DNA of 64,000 nucleotides from Chondrus crispus (GCF_000350225.1 NW_005178710.1:11763-75762); one strand, 5' to 3'. Positions 42,411 through 53,932 are shown, numbered from the stretch's first letter. The notes: generated by a model not told the origin, from the letters alone. Numbers and translations are program-made.

Positions 42411-45400
42411 TCAAGACCGAACGTCCGCGTTCAGGTCCGAAGTGAGGTCCCTACCGGTGCGCGCTCGAAGTCGTTTCGCGTAGCGAGACACGAGCTCTTC
42501 TGGGACGTGAGTCCGCGCGGTCCAGGTGGGCGTGTCGTAATCCGCCCACTTGATGAGGAACTCTGGAGTTCCATCCTCCATGACCCGGTGCTTGAGCAGC
42601 CGTTCTACTGCGAACTGCGTCCCCTCCCTGACCTTGACGGCAAGGTCACTGGGTGTAGTCGTGCTCGCCCGAGGCTCGTTCGCCGGTGGGGGTGAGTACA
42701 CGCAGCGGTCTGCGGAGACGCGCTCAGTCACACCATCGCGGTCGATCGTGATGGTGCGTTTGTCATTCGCGAGTACTCGGTACGGTCCGACTGCCGTTGA
42801 TGCGAGTTTGTTCGACGTCTTCCCCCCATCGGAGGGGTTGAGGTACACGTAATTCCCGGGCTTAAGACGTGCGTTAATTCTTCGAACGCGCTTGTCGAAG
42901 TCGCGTTTGTATCGTGCTTGGGTCCGACGCAAGCTTCCGTAGGCTTTTTGTATCGTATCGTCCAGCGTTTTTAGGAACTCAGCTCGCTGATTCCCCCTGT
43001 CGGCAGGGGGAACGCCATCATCGACTCTTCGAAGGGAGAACTCTGGCGGTGGCCTGCTGAGCACGAGCTCAAACGGCGTGGTGCGTGTGGTGCGATGTAC
43101 GTGGGAGTTGTACGCATACGTAAGCGGCCCCACGTACACATCCCAGTCGTCTTGGTGCTCGCCTACGTAGTTGCGCAGCATTGAGGCGATCGTCCGGTTG
43201 TATCGCTCGACTTGTCCGTTCGTCTGCGGATGGTATGCCGACGTATATAGGTTCGTAATCCCGAGAACCCGGCACGTGCTGTGGAAGAACTTGGCGTTGA
43301 ACTGCGGTCCGTTATCCGACAGTAACGTGCGCGGGACGCCGTACTTAAATACCCAGGCGTCGCAGAACGCGACTGCGACGGCGTATGCGGTAATCGTACG
43401 TAGCGCGACGACCTGCGTAAGCTTAGTGAAGCGGTCGGTAATTACGAGCAGGAACCTTTTTCCTGACTTCGTCTTGGGGAGCGGACCCAGAATGTCGATA
43501 GCCAGGCTCTCGAGCGGCCGAGTTGCCGGGAACAACCTCAAACGGTTGAGGTGTTTCCGCAACTTAACCCGGTTCATCGCGCACGTCCGACACCCCCGCA
43601 CCGTAGCGGCGACATCTGCGGCGAGATGGGGCCAGTAGTACTCGCGACGTAGCGCGTAGTACATACGGTTCTGGCCCGGGTGTCCCGCGATGGCCGGGTT
43701 GTGGCACAGGTGAAGGAGCCTGGCGCGGAGCGTCCGAGGTACCACCACCTGTACGATATCAGGGTCGAAGGGGTGTCTCCGCTTGAGCACCCCCTGGTGG
43801 TCCTCGAAGAACGCGGAGTCCCGGGACTCTGACTGTCGTGCCAAAACGGTTTGGCAGAAGTCATCCACGCGTTGCTCCTCAGCGATCTCCTCAAACGTAA
43901 GAGGGGCCGGTAGGTCGTCCTGCGGAGGAGCGACCGTGGAGGCGGGCGCCCCGACTTCGGGTTCTTCGGCGCGTTCGAGATCGACGGCGTCGAACTCGTC
44001 GTTCTCCTCCCAGAACGGACTGGGTCCTTGGAGAACGGGGGCTTCGTCGTCGCCCCTTGGTTCGTCGCGCGTTCGGACGCGCGGCCTTCTTCGTGGCCTA
44101 GCTTGGCTTCGCGTCGTCGCGAAGACGTGTTCGACCTCGTGGTCGCAATTTCCGGTACAGACGTGGTACGCGAGCTCGTTCGATACGTCTCGAACGGTCG
44201 TACCCGCGTCGAAGGTGGGGATGTCGTCATCCACTTCGATGGCCGGGCGGGGGTCGCCGGCGACTCTTGGCGACACGAGGCGTGACAAGGCGTCCGGTAC
44301 TTGGTGCACGCGCCCGGGGCGGTACTGGATGGTGAAATCGTATTCAGCCAGACGTAGCCGCCACCGGGTGAGCCTTCCGGAACTCTCCGTGAGGGACATG
44401 AGCCACCTCAGCGCGTCGTGATCCGTCCGGACGGTGAACTTCGTGCCTTCAACGTACGGCCGTAGTGTGCGGACGGCCCACACTACGGCGAAGCACTCGC
44501 GTTCCGTGGCGCTGTAGTTGCGCTCGCTGTCGTTCAGCGAGTAGGACCAATAGCCTACGGGGCGCCAATTGTTTGGCTGGTCGTGCTCTTGGAGCAACGT
44601 GCAGCCCAACTGGTAGGCGCTCGCATCCGTGTCGATCATGTACGGACGGCCGTACCGCGGAAGGGCGAGGATCGGCGGAGCGATCATGGACTTCTTGAGG
44701 TTCTCGAACGCCTCCCGTTGCGCCTCCGTAGGGTTGTAGAAGTCAGGATCCGAATCCTTACGCGTCATGTCGGTCAGAGGACGGGCTATCTTCGCGAACC
44801 CCTTAACGAATCGGCGGTATACGTTGCACGCCCCGAGGAACGAGCGCACTTGCGTCAGCGTCCTCGGGAATGTGAAGGTCTTGAAGGCGTCGCCCGCCGT
44901 ATCGGCCACACTTAACTTACCTGGGGAAATGACGTGCCCCAGGTAGTGTACCTTCGGTTGAAAGAAGCTACACTTCTTGAGCTTGAGGGAGATTCCGGCA
45001 CTCCGCAGCAAGCTCAAGACAATGTCGAGATGCTTCGCGTGTTCTCCGTGCGTACGTGAGAACACGATGACATCATCCAGGTACACGAGGCATATTTGCC
45101 AACGTACGCCAGATAGGATGATGTCGAGTGCGCGTTGGAAGGTGGCCGGTGCCCCTTTTAGTCCGAACGGCATGCGCAAGTGGCGAAACGTGCCCATGTG
45201 CGTCGTAAAGGTGGTCTTATCCCGGTCTTCCGGAGCGACCGGGATCTGCCAATAACCGGAATTGCAGTCCAACGTGGTGAAGACGGCTGCGTCTCCCAGC
45301 GAGTCAATGCAGTCGTCCATCCGAGGCAGCGGATACGAATCCGCTGCAGTCTTCGCGTTGAGACGCCGGTAGTCCACGCAGAACCGAAGAGATCCGTCTT

Positions 45401-46991
45401 TCTTCGGTACGAGCACCACCGGGGACGCCCACTCGGTGCTCGCGGGTTCGATAACCCCTGCGTTCAACATCTTGTTGACCTCCTTCGCGACCATTTCGCG
45501 CATCGCGGGCCCCTTACGGTAGGGCATCGAACGTATCGGCTTCGTACCCGGTTCGAAAGGAATGCGGTGTTCCGTCGCTCGTATAGTTCCGAGCGCACCG
45601 CTCCACAGGCTCGAGTGCTTCCGGAGCATCTCGAGTACGTGGCCACGGAGCTTGTCATCGTCGATGTATGACAAGTCGATTTCTTTTTCCCAATCCATCG
45701 GTGGATTTTCGGGATCCTTTTTCTGCGGGGGTACAGTACCCTCCGCCGTCGGTTGGTCTTGAGGTGGCCGTTCGTCCGTGACCACCCCTCTCTTCACGAC
45801 GGTCGTCCGTTCGTCGGAGCTCGGTCGTCCAGCTCCGGCCTTCCCGACTTGATCGGTCAAGTCGGTCAGGTGTAGCGCGTGCGCGACCCCCTCGGCAACC
45901 CTCCGTTCGGGCGTGATGATCGCGAGGGGGTTGCGCTTCGCGTATCCCACGACGGTGTGCTTCGGAAGCCGCCTTTCCCGTAGCGAAAAGTTCGCGACGA
46001 TGACGTCGAAGGTCTGATTCGGCAGAACCTCGGCGACGCCATTCGTCAACCTCACTCCATGTCGGTGTTGGAGTGAGGGCTTTGGTTCCAGGAACACGAG
46101 GCCCCTCCCCGCGGTGGTGACGCGCACTCGGGCTTGCGACATCGCGGGGATGGTAACCCAGCGGGCGAGTCGGATCGCCTGCGGGGCCTCATCCCGTACA
46201 TCCGGCCGGCTCGTTTGGCGTCCGTGTCGCCTTGTAGGGGGAGTCGGCTTCCCCTTTCCGTCGACGATGGCTACGGAGCCACCGTGTCGAAGTTCGAGCT
46301 TCTGTCCGTCGATGTCGATGCTACGTACGTGGGCATCGATGAACGCCGTGCCGAGAAGAACGGGAACGGCAAGCTGTTCCGCCACCACGAACGGTATACG
46401 GAACGTCGTGTTCCGCAAACGGACTGCAAGGCGGACGACCGCCGTAAGTCGAAGCGGGTTACTGTTCGCGCCAGCCAGTCGGGGTAATGGCGCGTCCCGT
46501 ATTACGAAGCGGGTCCAGTCGGGAGGGAGGTCGGCCTTCCTCACTAAGTTGTAGCCCGAACACGTATCGACGGCGATCGTGTGGGGCTTGAACGCGTTAC
46601 CTTCGGTGGCCACGGAGCCAAGGACGTTATATATCTTGGACGTCATGAGGCATACAATGCCGTCGACCATCTTGGGCGCAACCCGTTCGGCGAGATCGTT
46701 CCGCCGAGGTCGTCGCCTTCGGTTCTGGCCCCTCCTGCGTTTCCTTCTACCTGAGTCGTGGGGCTTCCGCGTCTCCGTGATGCCCCCTCTGGTGCTTGAG
46801 TCCGTACGTGGCGGACATTTCGTCGGCTCCCTTGGCCTCACAGGAGTTTGGAGGTCGACCTGTTCTTTTCGGTCGTCGGTACTCCCGTCCTTTTCGTTAC
46901 CCATCACCGGTACTACGGGCGTCCCGGTGCTGTCCTCTCCGAACGTCGGGCTTACGGAGGCCTCGACGTTCGCTCCCCCCTGTATCGGCAT
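42411..46991 (-). CDS. Gypsy pol polyprotein with chromodomain
   Basis: A single open frame of 1,526 codons. In order: basic leader, aspartic protease (AVDTCSGYNLV), reverse transcriptase (VVLVPKKDGSLRFCVDYRRL, LVYLDDVIVFSR), RNase H (MIDTDASAYQLGCTLLQ), integrase zinc-binding region (CRTCAMN), integrase core (LAIDILGPLPKT, SDNGPQFNA, YHPQTNGQVERYNRT) and a C-terminal chromodomain (FAVERLLKHRVMEDG, FLIKWADYDTPTWT). RT before integrase plus the chromodomain identifies a Ty3/gypsy chromovirus. The chromodomain is known in this group to direct integration by binding modified histones. It looks intact. Confidence 0.95.
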   Translation of the reverse strand: MPIQGGANVEASVSPTFGEDSTGTPVVPVMGNEKDGSTDDRKEQVDLQTPVRPREPTKCPPRTDSSTRGGITETRKPHDSGRRKRRRGQNRRRRPRRNDLAERVAPKMVDGIVCLMTSKIYNVLGSVATEGNAFKPHTIAVDTCSGYNLVRKADLPPDWTRFVIRDAPLPRLAGANSNPLRLTAVVRLAVRLRNTTFRIPFVVAEQLAVPVLLGTAFIDAHVRSIDIDGQKLELRHGGSVAIVDGKGKPTPPTRRHGRQTSRPDVRDEAPQAIRLARWVTIPAMSQARVRVTTAGRGLVFLEPKPSLQHRHGVRLTNGVAEVLPNQTFDVIVANFSLRERRLPKHTVVGYAKRNPLAIITPERRVAEGVAHALHLTDLTDQVGKAGAGRPSSDERTTVVKRGVVTDERPPQDQPTAEGTVPPQKKDPENPPMDWEKEIDLSYIDDDKLRGHVLEMLRKHSSLWSGALGTIRATEHRIPFEPGTKPIRSMPYRKGPAMREMVAKEVNKMLNAGVIEPASTEWASPVVLVPKKDGSLRFCVDYRRLNAKTAADSYPLPRMDDCIDSLGDAAVFTTLDCNSGYWQIPVAPEDRDKTTFTTHMGTFRHLRMPFGLKGAPATFQRALDIILSGVRWQICLVYLDDVIVFSRTHGEHAKHLDIVLSLLRSAGISLKLKKCSFFQPKVHYLGHVISPGKLSVADTAGDAFKTFTFPRTLTQVRSFLGACNVYRRFVKGFAKIARPLTDMTRKDSDPDFYNPTEAQREAFENLKKSMIAPPILALPRYGRPYMIDTDASAYQLGCTLLQEHDQPNNWRPVGYWSYSLNDSERNYSATERECFAVVWAVRTLRPYVEGTKFTVRTDHDALRWLMSLTESSGRLTRWRLRLAEYDFTIQYRPGRVHQVPDALSRLVSPRVAGDPRPAIEVDDDIPTFDAGTTVRDVSNELAYHVCTGNCDHEVEHVFATTRSQARPRRRPRVRTRDEPRGDDEAPVLQGPSPFWEENDEFDAVDLERAEEPEVGAPASTVAPPQDDLPAPLTFEEIAEEQRVDDFCQTVLARQSESRDSAFFEDHQGVLKRRHPFDPDIVQVVVPRTLRARLLHLCHNPAIAGHPGQNRMYYALRREYYWPHLAADVAATVRGCRTCAMNRVKLRKHLNRLRLFPATRPLESLAIDILGPLPKTKSGKRFLLVITDRFTKLTQVVALRTITAYAVAVAFCDAWVFKYGVPRTLLSDNGPQFNAKFFHSTCRVLGITNLYTSAYHPQTNGQVERYNRTIASMLRNYVGEHQDDWDVYVGPLTYAYNSHVHRTTRTTPFELVLSRPPPEFSLRRVDDGVPPADRGNQRAEFLKTLDDTIQKAYGSLRRTQARYKRDFDKRVRRINARLKPGNYVYLNPSDGGKTSNKLASTAVGPYRVLANDKRTITIDRDGVTERVSADRCVYSPPPANEPRASTTTPSDLAVKVREGTQFAVERLLKHRVMEDGTPEFLIKWADYDTPTWTARTHVPEELVSRYAKRLRARTGRDLTSDLNADVRS

Positions 46992-47131
46992 TGCAGGGGC
47001 TACCGTGCTCGCTTCCGGTGGCGAGGGGTGTATTATCGGACAATACCCCCCGTGACCTAGGCGAGCACGTGGGGACCGGTCGAGTTCGTGGGGACAAGAC
47101 GGCTCACGCGACCGCGTGGACGTAACCGTCT

Positions 47132-49702
47132 TTACCCTTTTTTCGAACTACCGGTGCCATCGGAGCTACCTTCCTGGCTATCGGCGGCCAGGTCTTCTCC
47201 CGCTCCTCGGTCCCGTGGGTCGGGACGTCTCACCAACTGCGGCACCCCGTTATCGGCGAAGTATTCGGGTACTTCTAGACCTTGACCTGCGACGTCCGGA
47301 CGTCGCAGGATATGGGGGACAGGGAGAACCGGTTCTCCTTCGTGATCCTCCTCGGGTAGGGGATGCGGACCCTCTACCCAATCTTGCAAGTACATGATCG
47401 CCTTCTGTACCTGTTGAGGTAACCGAGAACGGTCCCGGTCACCTCCCCTTCCTTGACGGGGATACCTTGTGTCCGCCTGGCGGTAACCGGGTCGATCACG
47501 ACGATCGAGTTCGTTACGGCGATACCCACCTCCACGTGGGGCGAAGCGTGCGCCCCCACCCGAACGATTCGGGAAACCTTGACGCGGGGGACGGCCCTCG
47601 CCGACCGACTGCCGGAGGAGGTTACGCGCACCGGGGCGCGTCTCCATCTGGTATCGGTAGTTCCTGTACGCCGTGAACATACGTTGTTCCGGCGACAGGA
47701 ACGGGCAGGCGTACATGGCGTGCCCGTACTTACGGCACAGCCAGCACACGTACGCGCTGCCATCCGTTGAGGCGAAGGTCGCCGCGTGGCGCGCCTCCTC
47801 ATCGGTGAGGAGGGGTACGCGAGGGGCTTCGGCTCCTGCATCTCGATTCGAGATGTCGAGCTCTGCGACCCGGGGGTCCGTACCCCTTGCCACTCTTGGA
47901 GTGTGCGCGAAGGCGGTCGCGTAACTGGATGTCGTTCCGGTCGACATCGGCGTGGGATGTCGTCCTCCCACGGGCCCCGTTCCTTGCGTAATGAGGACAG
48001 GGTCAGCCTGCCACTCATCCTCCCCGACATGGAGGGTAGAAGCGGGCGAACTTGTTGCGGCGGACTTCGTAGTCCTGCCAGCCTTCCCTGCCGGTTTCGG
48101 GTCCGGCAGAGGTAACCCGCGCCGGGCGCGGTACGTAGTCCCTTCCGCCGTGGCGATGCGGCGGATAGTCGGTAGATCGGTCTTCTGGCTGCTTGGCAGC
48201 CACTGAACGGTCTCGAAAACTGCGGCACGGGTCGCAGGTGCGAGTCCCCGCACGAAGTAGTGCGCGAGGGACTGTTCGGAGAACACTGCCGTGCATCGGA
48301 ACGCGGCAGCTTCTAACCGGTCCGCAAAGGTGCTCTCCGTTTCGTGGGGTTTCTGTCGCGCCGTAGCGACAGCGTCGTACGCTTCACCTAACACGTCGTT
48401 CGTGAGGTAGCGTTTCAAGAGTTGATTTACGAGCCCCGGCCAGCTCACGTCGTCGTGGAGCTGGCCGGTGCGGAGGCCACGCATCGTATAACTCGTATAC
48501 AGGCGCTCCGCATCGCGCTCTAAGAAGTGCGCGAGAACTCGTACCGCAACACCTTCCGTCAGGTGTTGCGAGTTGAAGGTTATCCGGATATCCTTCAAGA
48601 ACGGCAGCAGCTGGATCGGGTCCGTACCGTCGAAGCTACGCATCGTGGGACGGATCCCACGACAGCGTTGTACGTATTTCGCGATCCGTCCCGCATCACC
48701 CGAGGTAACGATCCTCGAGGTGTTATCCAAGCGGTTCATACGATAGTCAGCGACGGCGCTGAACTCTTGGATCATCGTATGTACCGGCTCGAGTCCGGGT
48801 TCAGCGGGACCCAGCGTGCCGAACGGGGTAACGGGTAGCGTACGGACGTCTACCGGTCCGGGTCGTGCGGTGTGGTCCACCGGCGGGTAGCCGCCCCAGC
48901 GGGGATCGACGGAGAACATGGGTTCTCCGGATCCGCGAGCGGCTACTCCACGGTCCGGGTCGTTACGATACGGCACCCGTCCCGTCTGCCACATGTTTCC
49001 GGGGACATGTGGCAGAGCTTGGGACTCGGACGCGACGTTGGCGTCCATCGGAGGTCGTCTTTCTCCTGCGTCTCGACTGGGATCGGCCACAGTTGGGCGC
49101 CATCCTTGCGGGGCGGCAGCGTCCGGAGGTACAGTACCACTGGGCCCTCTCGTGGGGGCACCGGGCAGCCTTGCGGCCATGGTACGTTCCAGGTCACGGG
49201 CACGCTGCCGCGTGGACTCCAGCTCAGCGGTGAGGTGCGCGAAGGCACCAAGTTGCTCCGCCGAGGGGGGTTGACGAGCGTCAGGACGTCTCGATGAGGT
49301 CGGCCTCGTGGGACGACCTTCCCCATACGTAGCGGGGTTCTCGGGACGCGAGTCTTCGACGAGCACCAGTCGCGATTGCAACTGGTCGCCCAGTGCTCGG
49401 AGATTCTCCAGCGACTGGGTGACACGGTCGAACCTCCCCTCGCGGATGGATCGGAGCTCGTCCATGCAGCGCGAATAGACGGCGTCCGTAACGTCGATGC
49501 GGAGGGAAGTACGGACTTCCTCGATGTAGTCTGCGATGCGGTCGAACATCGCCGCCGCTTGTCCTTCGGGGGACTCGGGCGACGGTTCGCGGTCTCGGAG
49601 ACCAGCGTCGCCGTCGCCGAACGGCGGTGATGGGGCGTGCATAGCGGCCGCCCTCGGATCCGCCGGTTCGGAGCGGATCGAGGGGGCGTATTCTTGACTC
49701 AT
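47132..49702 (-). CDS. Gypsy gag
   Basis: Open frame just upstream of pol, with pol in a separate frame after a gap of about 140 bp. The start chosen is MSQEYAPSIRSE at 49702, because the frame above it runs back into the 5' LTR. It contains a capsid-type region (YHxRxG-free but helix-rich: PIQLLPFLKDIRITFNSQHL, HFLERDAERLYTSYTMRG) and a CCHC zinc knuckle (CWLCRKYGHAMYAC), followed by a glycine- and arginine-rich basic part. Confidence 0.9.
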   Translation of the reverse strand: MSQEYAPSIRSEPADPRAAAMHAPSPPFGDGDAGLRDREPSPESPEGQAAAMFDRIADYIEEVRTSLRIDVTDAVYSRCMDELRSIREGRFDRVTQSLENLRALGDQLQSRLVLVEDSRPENPATYGEGRPTRPTSSRRPDARQPPSAEQLGAFAHLTAELESTRQRARDLERTMAARLPGAPTRGPSGTVPPDAAAPQGWRPTVADPSRDAGERRPPMDANVASESQALPHVPGNMWQTGRVPYRNDPDRGVAARGSGEPMFSVDPRWGGYPPVDHTARPGPVDVRTLPVTPFGTLGPAEPGLEPVHTMIQEFSAVADYRMNRLDNTSRIVTSGDAGRIAKYVQRCRGIRPTMRSFDGTDPIQLLPFLKDIRITFNSQHLTEGVAVRVLAHFLERDAERLYTSYTMRGLRTGQLHDDVSWPGLVNQLLKRYLTNDVLGEAYDAVATARQKPHETESTFADRLEAAAFRCTAVFSEQSLAHYFVRGLAPATRAAVFETVQWLPSSQKTDLPTIRRIATAEGTTYRARRGLPLPDPKPAGKAGRTTKSAATSSPASTLHVGEDEWQADPVLITQGTGPVGGRHPTPMSTGTTSSYATAFAHTPRVARGTDPRVAELDISNRDAGAEAPRVPLLTDEEARHAATFASTDGSAYVCWLCRKYGHAMYACPFLSPEQRMFTAYRNYRYQMETRPGARNLLRQSVGEGRPPRQGFPNRSGGGARFAPRGGGYRRNELDRRDRPGYRQADTRYPRQGRGGDRDRSRLPQQVQKAIMYLQDWVEGPHPLPEEDHEGEPVLPVPHILRRPDVAGQGLEVPEYFADNGVPQLVRRPDPRDRGAGEDLAADSQEGSSDGTGSSKKG

Positions 49703-49778
49703 CTCGACGCGTACGGACGCGGAGGAAAAAGAAAGTCTTCTCGGAAAGATCTCGGGGTCTTCTAGGTCGGGAGACCAC

Positions 49779-50397
49779 TGTAGCATAAACACCCCTAAAC
49801 GGATAGGGGTGTATGCTTAGTCCTGGAAGACCCGTACGTACGAGAAGACGGGGGAAGTCGGACCAGCTAACGAAACCGGAGCACGGGCCCGGGTAGCGTG
49901 GTAGAGCGGGATCGGGGGGAGGACGCGCACACGCGCGGGCCGATCTACGCCTCGACGCCCCGGAGCAGCGCTGGGTTACGTTCCAGCGCTGACGGGCGGA
50001 GGTGGATCTAGGCTCGCTCGCGTGCTCGCGCGTCCTCTACCCGCGCTCGGTCTCGCCTTAAGGTAGCTAACGGAAGCTTCCTTAGGATAAGCTGGAAGTC
50101 AGACCTAGGCGGTCGGTCGTGGACAAGTCCGTGCTTGTCCCCTTCGCCGCCGCCGGTCCGCTCCGTCATTTAATGTACAATTAGTCTATCGTAACTTAGT
50201 ACAGTACGTACTGTACTATGGGGCACTACTGTAGTCGGCACTGTCAGCCGACGGGGCTGACTGTATACGTGTCGTACACGTATAGTACACGTGGGGGCGC
50301 GTGCCCCCGTACACGTGTGGTACCGGCTGTCTGTAAGGTTCGTGCCTTACAGAGCCGGATCCAATTTCTAATCTAATTCTTTTGTAGTTATACTACA
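49779..50397 (-). repeat. Gypsy 5' LTR (right)
   Basis: 619 bp, almost identical to 37304-37922; ends ATACTACA on the plus strand, followed by the CTAAT target copy. Confidence 0.95.
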
Positions 50398-50402
50398 CTA
50401 AT

Positions 50403-51394
50403 GTGTCGTTCATTGCTTTGACCGCCAATTGAAGGAGAAGCTCTTTGTCTGCGTTGGGGTGGTCAATCCTCATCTTCCGGAAGGTTGTGCGGACCGGCTC
50501 GTGGTACCGTTCACCAATTCCTAGGCTTGAATGCGCCTCTATGCCAGTACCTTGGACTTCGACATTGGCTCGTGCTGCTAGAGAGATAAAAGGTTCGCTT
50601 TTCCCGAGGTTGCTGCCCCGGTCGACTAGTATTCTGTTCGGGAGGCCAGTATAAATCGAAGCCCAGCAACGTAAGAGTGCGTCCCAGACAGCATTGGTGC
50701 TCATGTTAGGGAGAAAGCGAGCGGCAGAGAAACGGGTAGATTCATCCACGATACGCAAAACGGGCAGAGAGTTGATGTACATAATGTCCATCATGATGCG
50801 TTCATTAACGCGTGCATTCTCAGTCCCGAAAGAAACACGAAATCGAACAGGTGCGGGCTGAATACGCTGACAGGGATCACAGCGCCGCGAAATGTTCTTC
50901 AAGAGTTTCTGGGTCTCCGGCGTAGCGTGTTCTGGACGAGCTCTCCGGAGCAGGTGGGAAAGCTTCGTCGCGGATGGGTGAAAGAACTGTCGGTGAAGCT
51001 TTTGAAGCTGTGATTCGGTGAAGTGGATCGTAGAAGCATTGGCAATCGGCACGTACACGTGACGACTCTTCGCTCTTAACAAAGGAATAAACCATTCGTC
51101 AAAGTAAGCCTGTCGTCCGTCTTGGAGTTCTTGCGCAGATCTTCGCGCAAGTCGGTGAAAAACAGTCTCGGCGACAAGTTGCTCGCGGTCCAGTACGTCC
51201 ATGCCCAGCAACGCTGGGATGTCAGCCTCGACAATGTCGAAGTCGACAAGGATGGGTTCGACACCTGGTGGTGTTGCGAGGGGCAAAGATATGCGTCCGA
51301 GCGAAGGGAAAGATTCGTCTCCAAATCGGAAGCGGCGTCCAGATTGGCGTATATCTCGACCGTGGTTTTTGGCTACACAGAGGAGGCCATTCAA
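50403..51394 (-). CDS. Copia-3 pol, upstream part (protease end and integrase)
   Basis: This contains the end of the protease region (LLGMDVLDREQL), the integrase zinc-binding region (LHRQFFHPSATK, CDPCQRIQ) and most of the integrase core (DIMYINSLPVLRIVDEST, ILVDRGSNLG, EAHSSLGIGERYHEPV). It ends at the right-hand CTAAT target copy of the gypsy insertion. Confidence 0.85.
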
Positions 51395-51603
51395 CTCCCG
51401 CTTGCCGACAACTGACTTTGGAGCACCAGTGTCGACGCAGAAGCCGAGAGGGCGGCGTGATGAGCATTCACGTTTTATTTCGGCTATAAGAATCTTCGTA
51501 CAGTCAACTTCATGTGCTGGAATCTGGTAGCAAAGGGAAATAGCTCTAGGCGGGCAAGAAATTGGTTTTGGGCGATGTAAATTAGGTGCGGGTCCACATC
51601 GCC

Positions 51604-53615
51604 TTAATGAAAATTTGATGGAGGCATCTGCTGCGACAAGCTTGCAGAGACGATATTCGTGACAAACTCCCTGTCCAGGCTGTCTGCATGATCATTGTCA
51701 CGATTAGCGATCGGCAAGGCGTCATCGAACGCTTGTGCTGCAGTTTCTCCGAAGTGAGTGGCATCTCCCTCCGTCCCAGAGAGGTCATTATCATCACCAG
51801 ACTGGCATTCTTCCTCCATTCCGAGAACGTAGTCGCGAATGATGTGAACATGGGATTCCCCTTTGCGAAGCCTCGAGCGTGCGTTGGCTGCGATTGCCGC
51901 GGGACTGCACGGATGACCTGGCTTCCACGGAAGGGAGCATTTGAAGCACTCGTTCCGTCGGCGCGCTTCCTCAAAGGTGCGGCCGTTACTTGCCAGCCGG
52001 GGCGCCGATGTGGGTCGATATCTTTCGGGACGTCTTGGAAAATGCTTGCGAACATCACGAGGATGGGGCCCATAGCGTTGGAAGAACATCTCTGCAGCTT
52101 CCTCCTGCAACTCAGTGATGCAAGATGAGAATACATGTGGGCGGGCCTCTCTAAGCTCGTTGGACAGCTGAAGGCTTTCATGCAATGCAGTCACGAAAGA
52201 ATGAAATTTGTAGTGATGAGAGACTATGTTCCGGATAGGAGCTAGGGCCCATTCGCAACTGAGGACCGCCCTCCGCAAGAAGCGGATCTTATTCTCATCA
52301 GAGCGAAATCCCGGAGGGCATTGCGGCGTGAGGAGCTCAATTTGTTCCACAATCTTAGTAAGGCCTTCTGAGTGTGTAGTCAGGGAGCGCGCGGACATGA
52401 ACGCGTCTAGGCTTAGGCCCTCAAGCGTGGATTGGACCTGTTGCTGCCTAGAGTCACTGTCATACTCGCGCTTCATGAGTTCACACACTTGGTTATACGA
52501 CATCCCTGGACTGTAATGGTTCAGCAGAAAGGTTCGGGCAGGTCCCTCGAGGACGTTCATGAAGTACTCAGCCTTCTGAAGAGCGTTCAAGCGGTGCTGA
52601 CGTGCGCACGCCTCGTAGTCTCGTATAAGAAGTTCCAACGACTGTGACAAGTCGCCAGTGAACTTCCGACCAGAGAACTGCTGGTGGACATAATTTGCCT
52701 TCCGAGTGTCTCCCCAGTCCGGGGAGTTATCGAGGGCATCGGCACTGGCGTTGAACGTCTGGTTGCTGCTCTCGGCCGCAGAACGTCCATAGCTGTTAAG
52801 GGCCAGGGTAGTTCCTGGCTGCAGACCTGTCCAACGTCAAAGACGACTGAACCGATTCCGGGACCTGGGGGATACCCATCAAATCCCCGCGAATGTGGTG
52901 TGATTGGATTTGGGACCCGTGCAGAGACCTCCGGTGCGGTTCTCTGGGATGAGCCTCCGGGGTTGGGCGCAGCCCTCACCGTGGAGGTTCCACAAGTTCG
53001 GCGAGAAAGCAAGGCACGTGCCTGCTTAAACATGTCGACAACTGAACGAGTTGAACTGGGGTCTAAACCAAGAACAAATGCGAGCCAAACTTGGTTCATG
53101 ATGCTTTTGTGGGCTAGTTCATAGTCACGGAGGATCACTCCTGATATAAAGTCGGCAGGTATTTCATCAAAGCCGTAAAGTTCGTAAATGCTGTAAAGGA
53201 CCTCGATCGGGAATGTTGGTCGACAGTAGTAACCTCCAGTGAAGACGGATGATGGGGCAGGTAGCATGTCAGACATAGTCTCACAAACATCGATCAGTTT
53301 AGGCATTACGGCTTGGGTTGTCCCTGAGCTTTGGGCCACGGGATACAGATGAAGCACATTCCTTGCGGCACCGAGGTACTGACTGTAGAAGTCATCCTCC
53401 TCTTGGATGCAGGTCGCCATCTTCTGGAGGCCAGCATATCGCTGAAAGGCTTGCGCCTTTGTTATAGCCGTTGGAGCTGTATCACCATATGTATCGGTGG
53501 GTGAAGAGTTGGTCACATCGGCCGGGGCAGAGGGGTTGTCTTGCGACATATTGGGAAGGGTGGATGGGATCTTCTGGTCTGCACGAAGGGATGAAAATTG
53601 AAGCAAAAATCGCAC
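51604..53615 (-). CDS. Copia-3 gag region
   Basis: The gag start is near MSQDNPSAPAD. The capsid-like part (LNALQKAEYFMNVLEGPART, YNQVCELMKREYDSDSRQ) is close to copia-1 gag, and a cysteine-rich knuckle (CFKCSLPWKPGHPC) follows, then an acidic tail. The region shows about one break. Confidence 0.8.
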
Positions 53616-53629
53616 CTTCGAATCCGGAT

Positions 53630-53932
53630 TGTCGTTGAACGGTGCTTTTGTGCCTCGCGCGAGCTATCGCTCGTACGATCGAGCGATTGAGTATTCGCGC
53701 GGTGGGGAAGACGGGGTGATCCGGCGAATGCCTTCAAGAATATAGAACGAGCACCGGCCAATGCCTTTGCTATAGAAGTGTAGCTTGGTGCTTTTACAAC
53801 TCTAATAAACGTTCTGGCTTTTGGAAAGGGTAGGGTGACTACACTACAATGGCATAAGTATCTCGGCACCACGGGAGCTCACCGGCCGTTGGGGACGGTA
53901 GTGTAAGCCCATGTAAGCCCCAGAAACGGACA
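53630..53932 (-). repeat. Copia-3 5' LTR (right)
   Basis: 303 bp, partner of 33440-33760, followed by the AAAAC target copy at 53933-53937. Confidence 0.9.

Larger units (their letters stand above)
37304..50397 (-). mobile_element. Chromodomain Ty3/gypsy element (chromovirus), looks whole, young
   Basis: 13.1 kb on the minus strand, with 619-bp LTRs at 37304-37922 and 49779-50397 that differ at only about two positions. The target duplication is CTAAT (37299-37303 and 50398-50402), inside copia-3 pol. A purine tract lies at the 3' LTR (GAGGGGGGGTGG on the minus strand), and a possible primer-binding site (TGGTCTCCCGACC, minus strand) lies next to the 5' LTR. Gag and pol are both open and intact-looking. 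The element is long because about 4.5 kb separates pol from the 3' LTR, and that part holds an antisense reading region. Confidence 0.95.
33440..53932 (-). mobile_element. Copia-3: Ty1/copia element split by a gypsy element, with an antisense ORF
   Basis: The left LTR is 33440-33760 and the right LTR 53630-53932; both start TGTCGTTGAACGG and end GAAACGGACA on the plus strand. The target duplication is AAAAC (33435-33439 and 53933-53937). Gag and pol run on the minus strand, so the right LTR is the 5' one. Pol is divided by the gypsy element at 37304-50397. The LTRs differ at about eight or nine sites plus one 18-base length difference, so this is older than copia-1 and the gypsy element. Apart from that insertion it has few breaks. 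Confidence 0.92.
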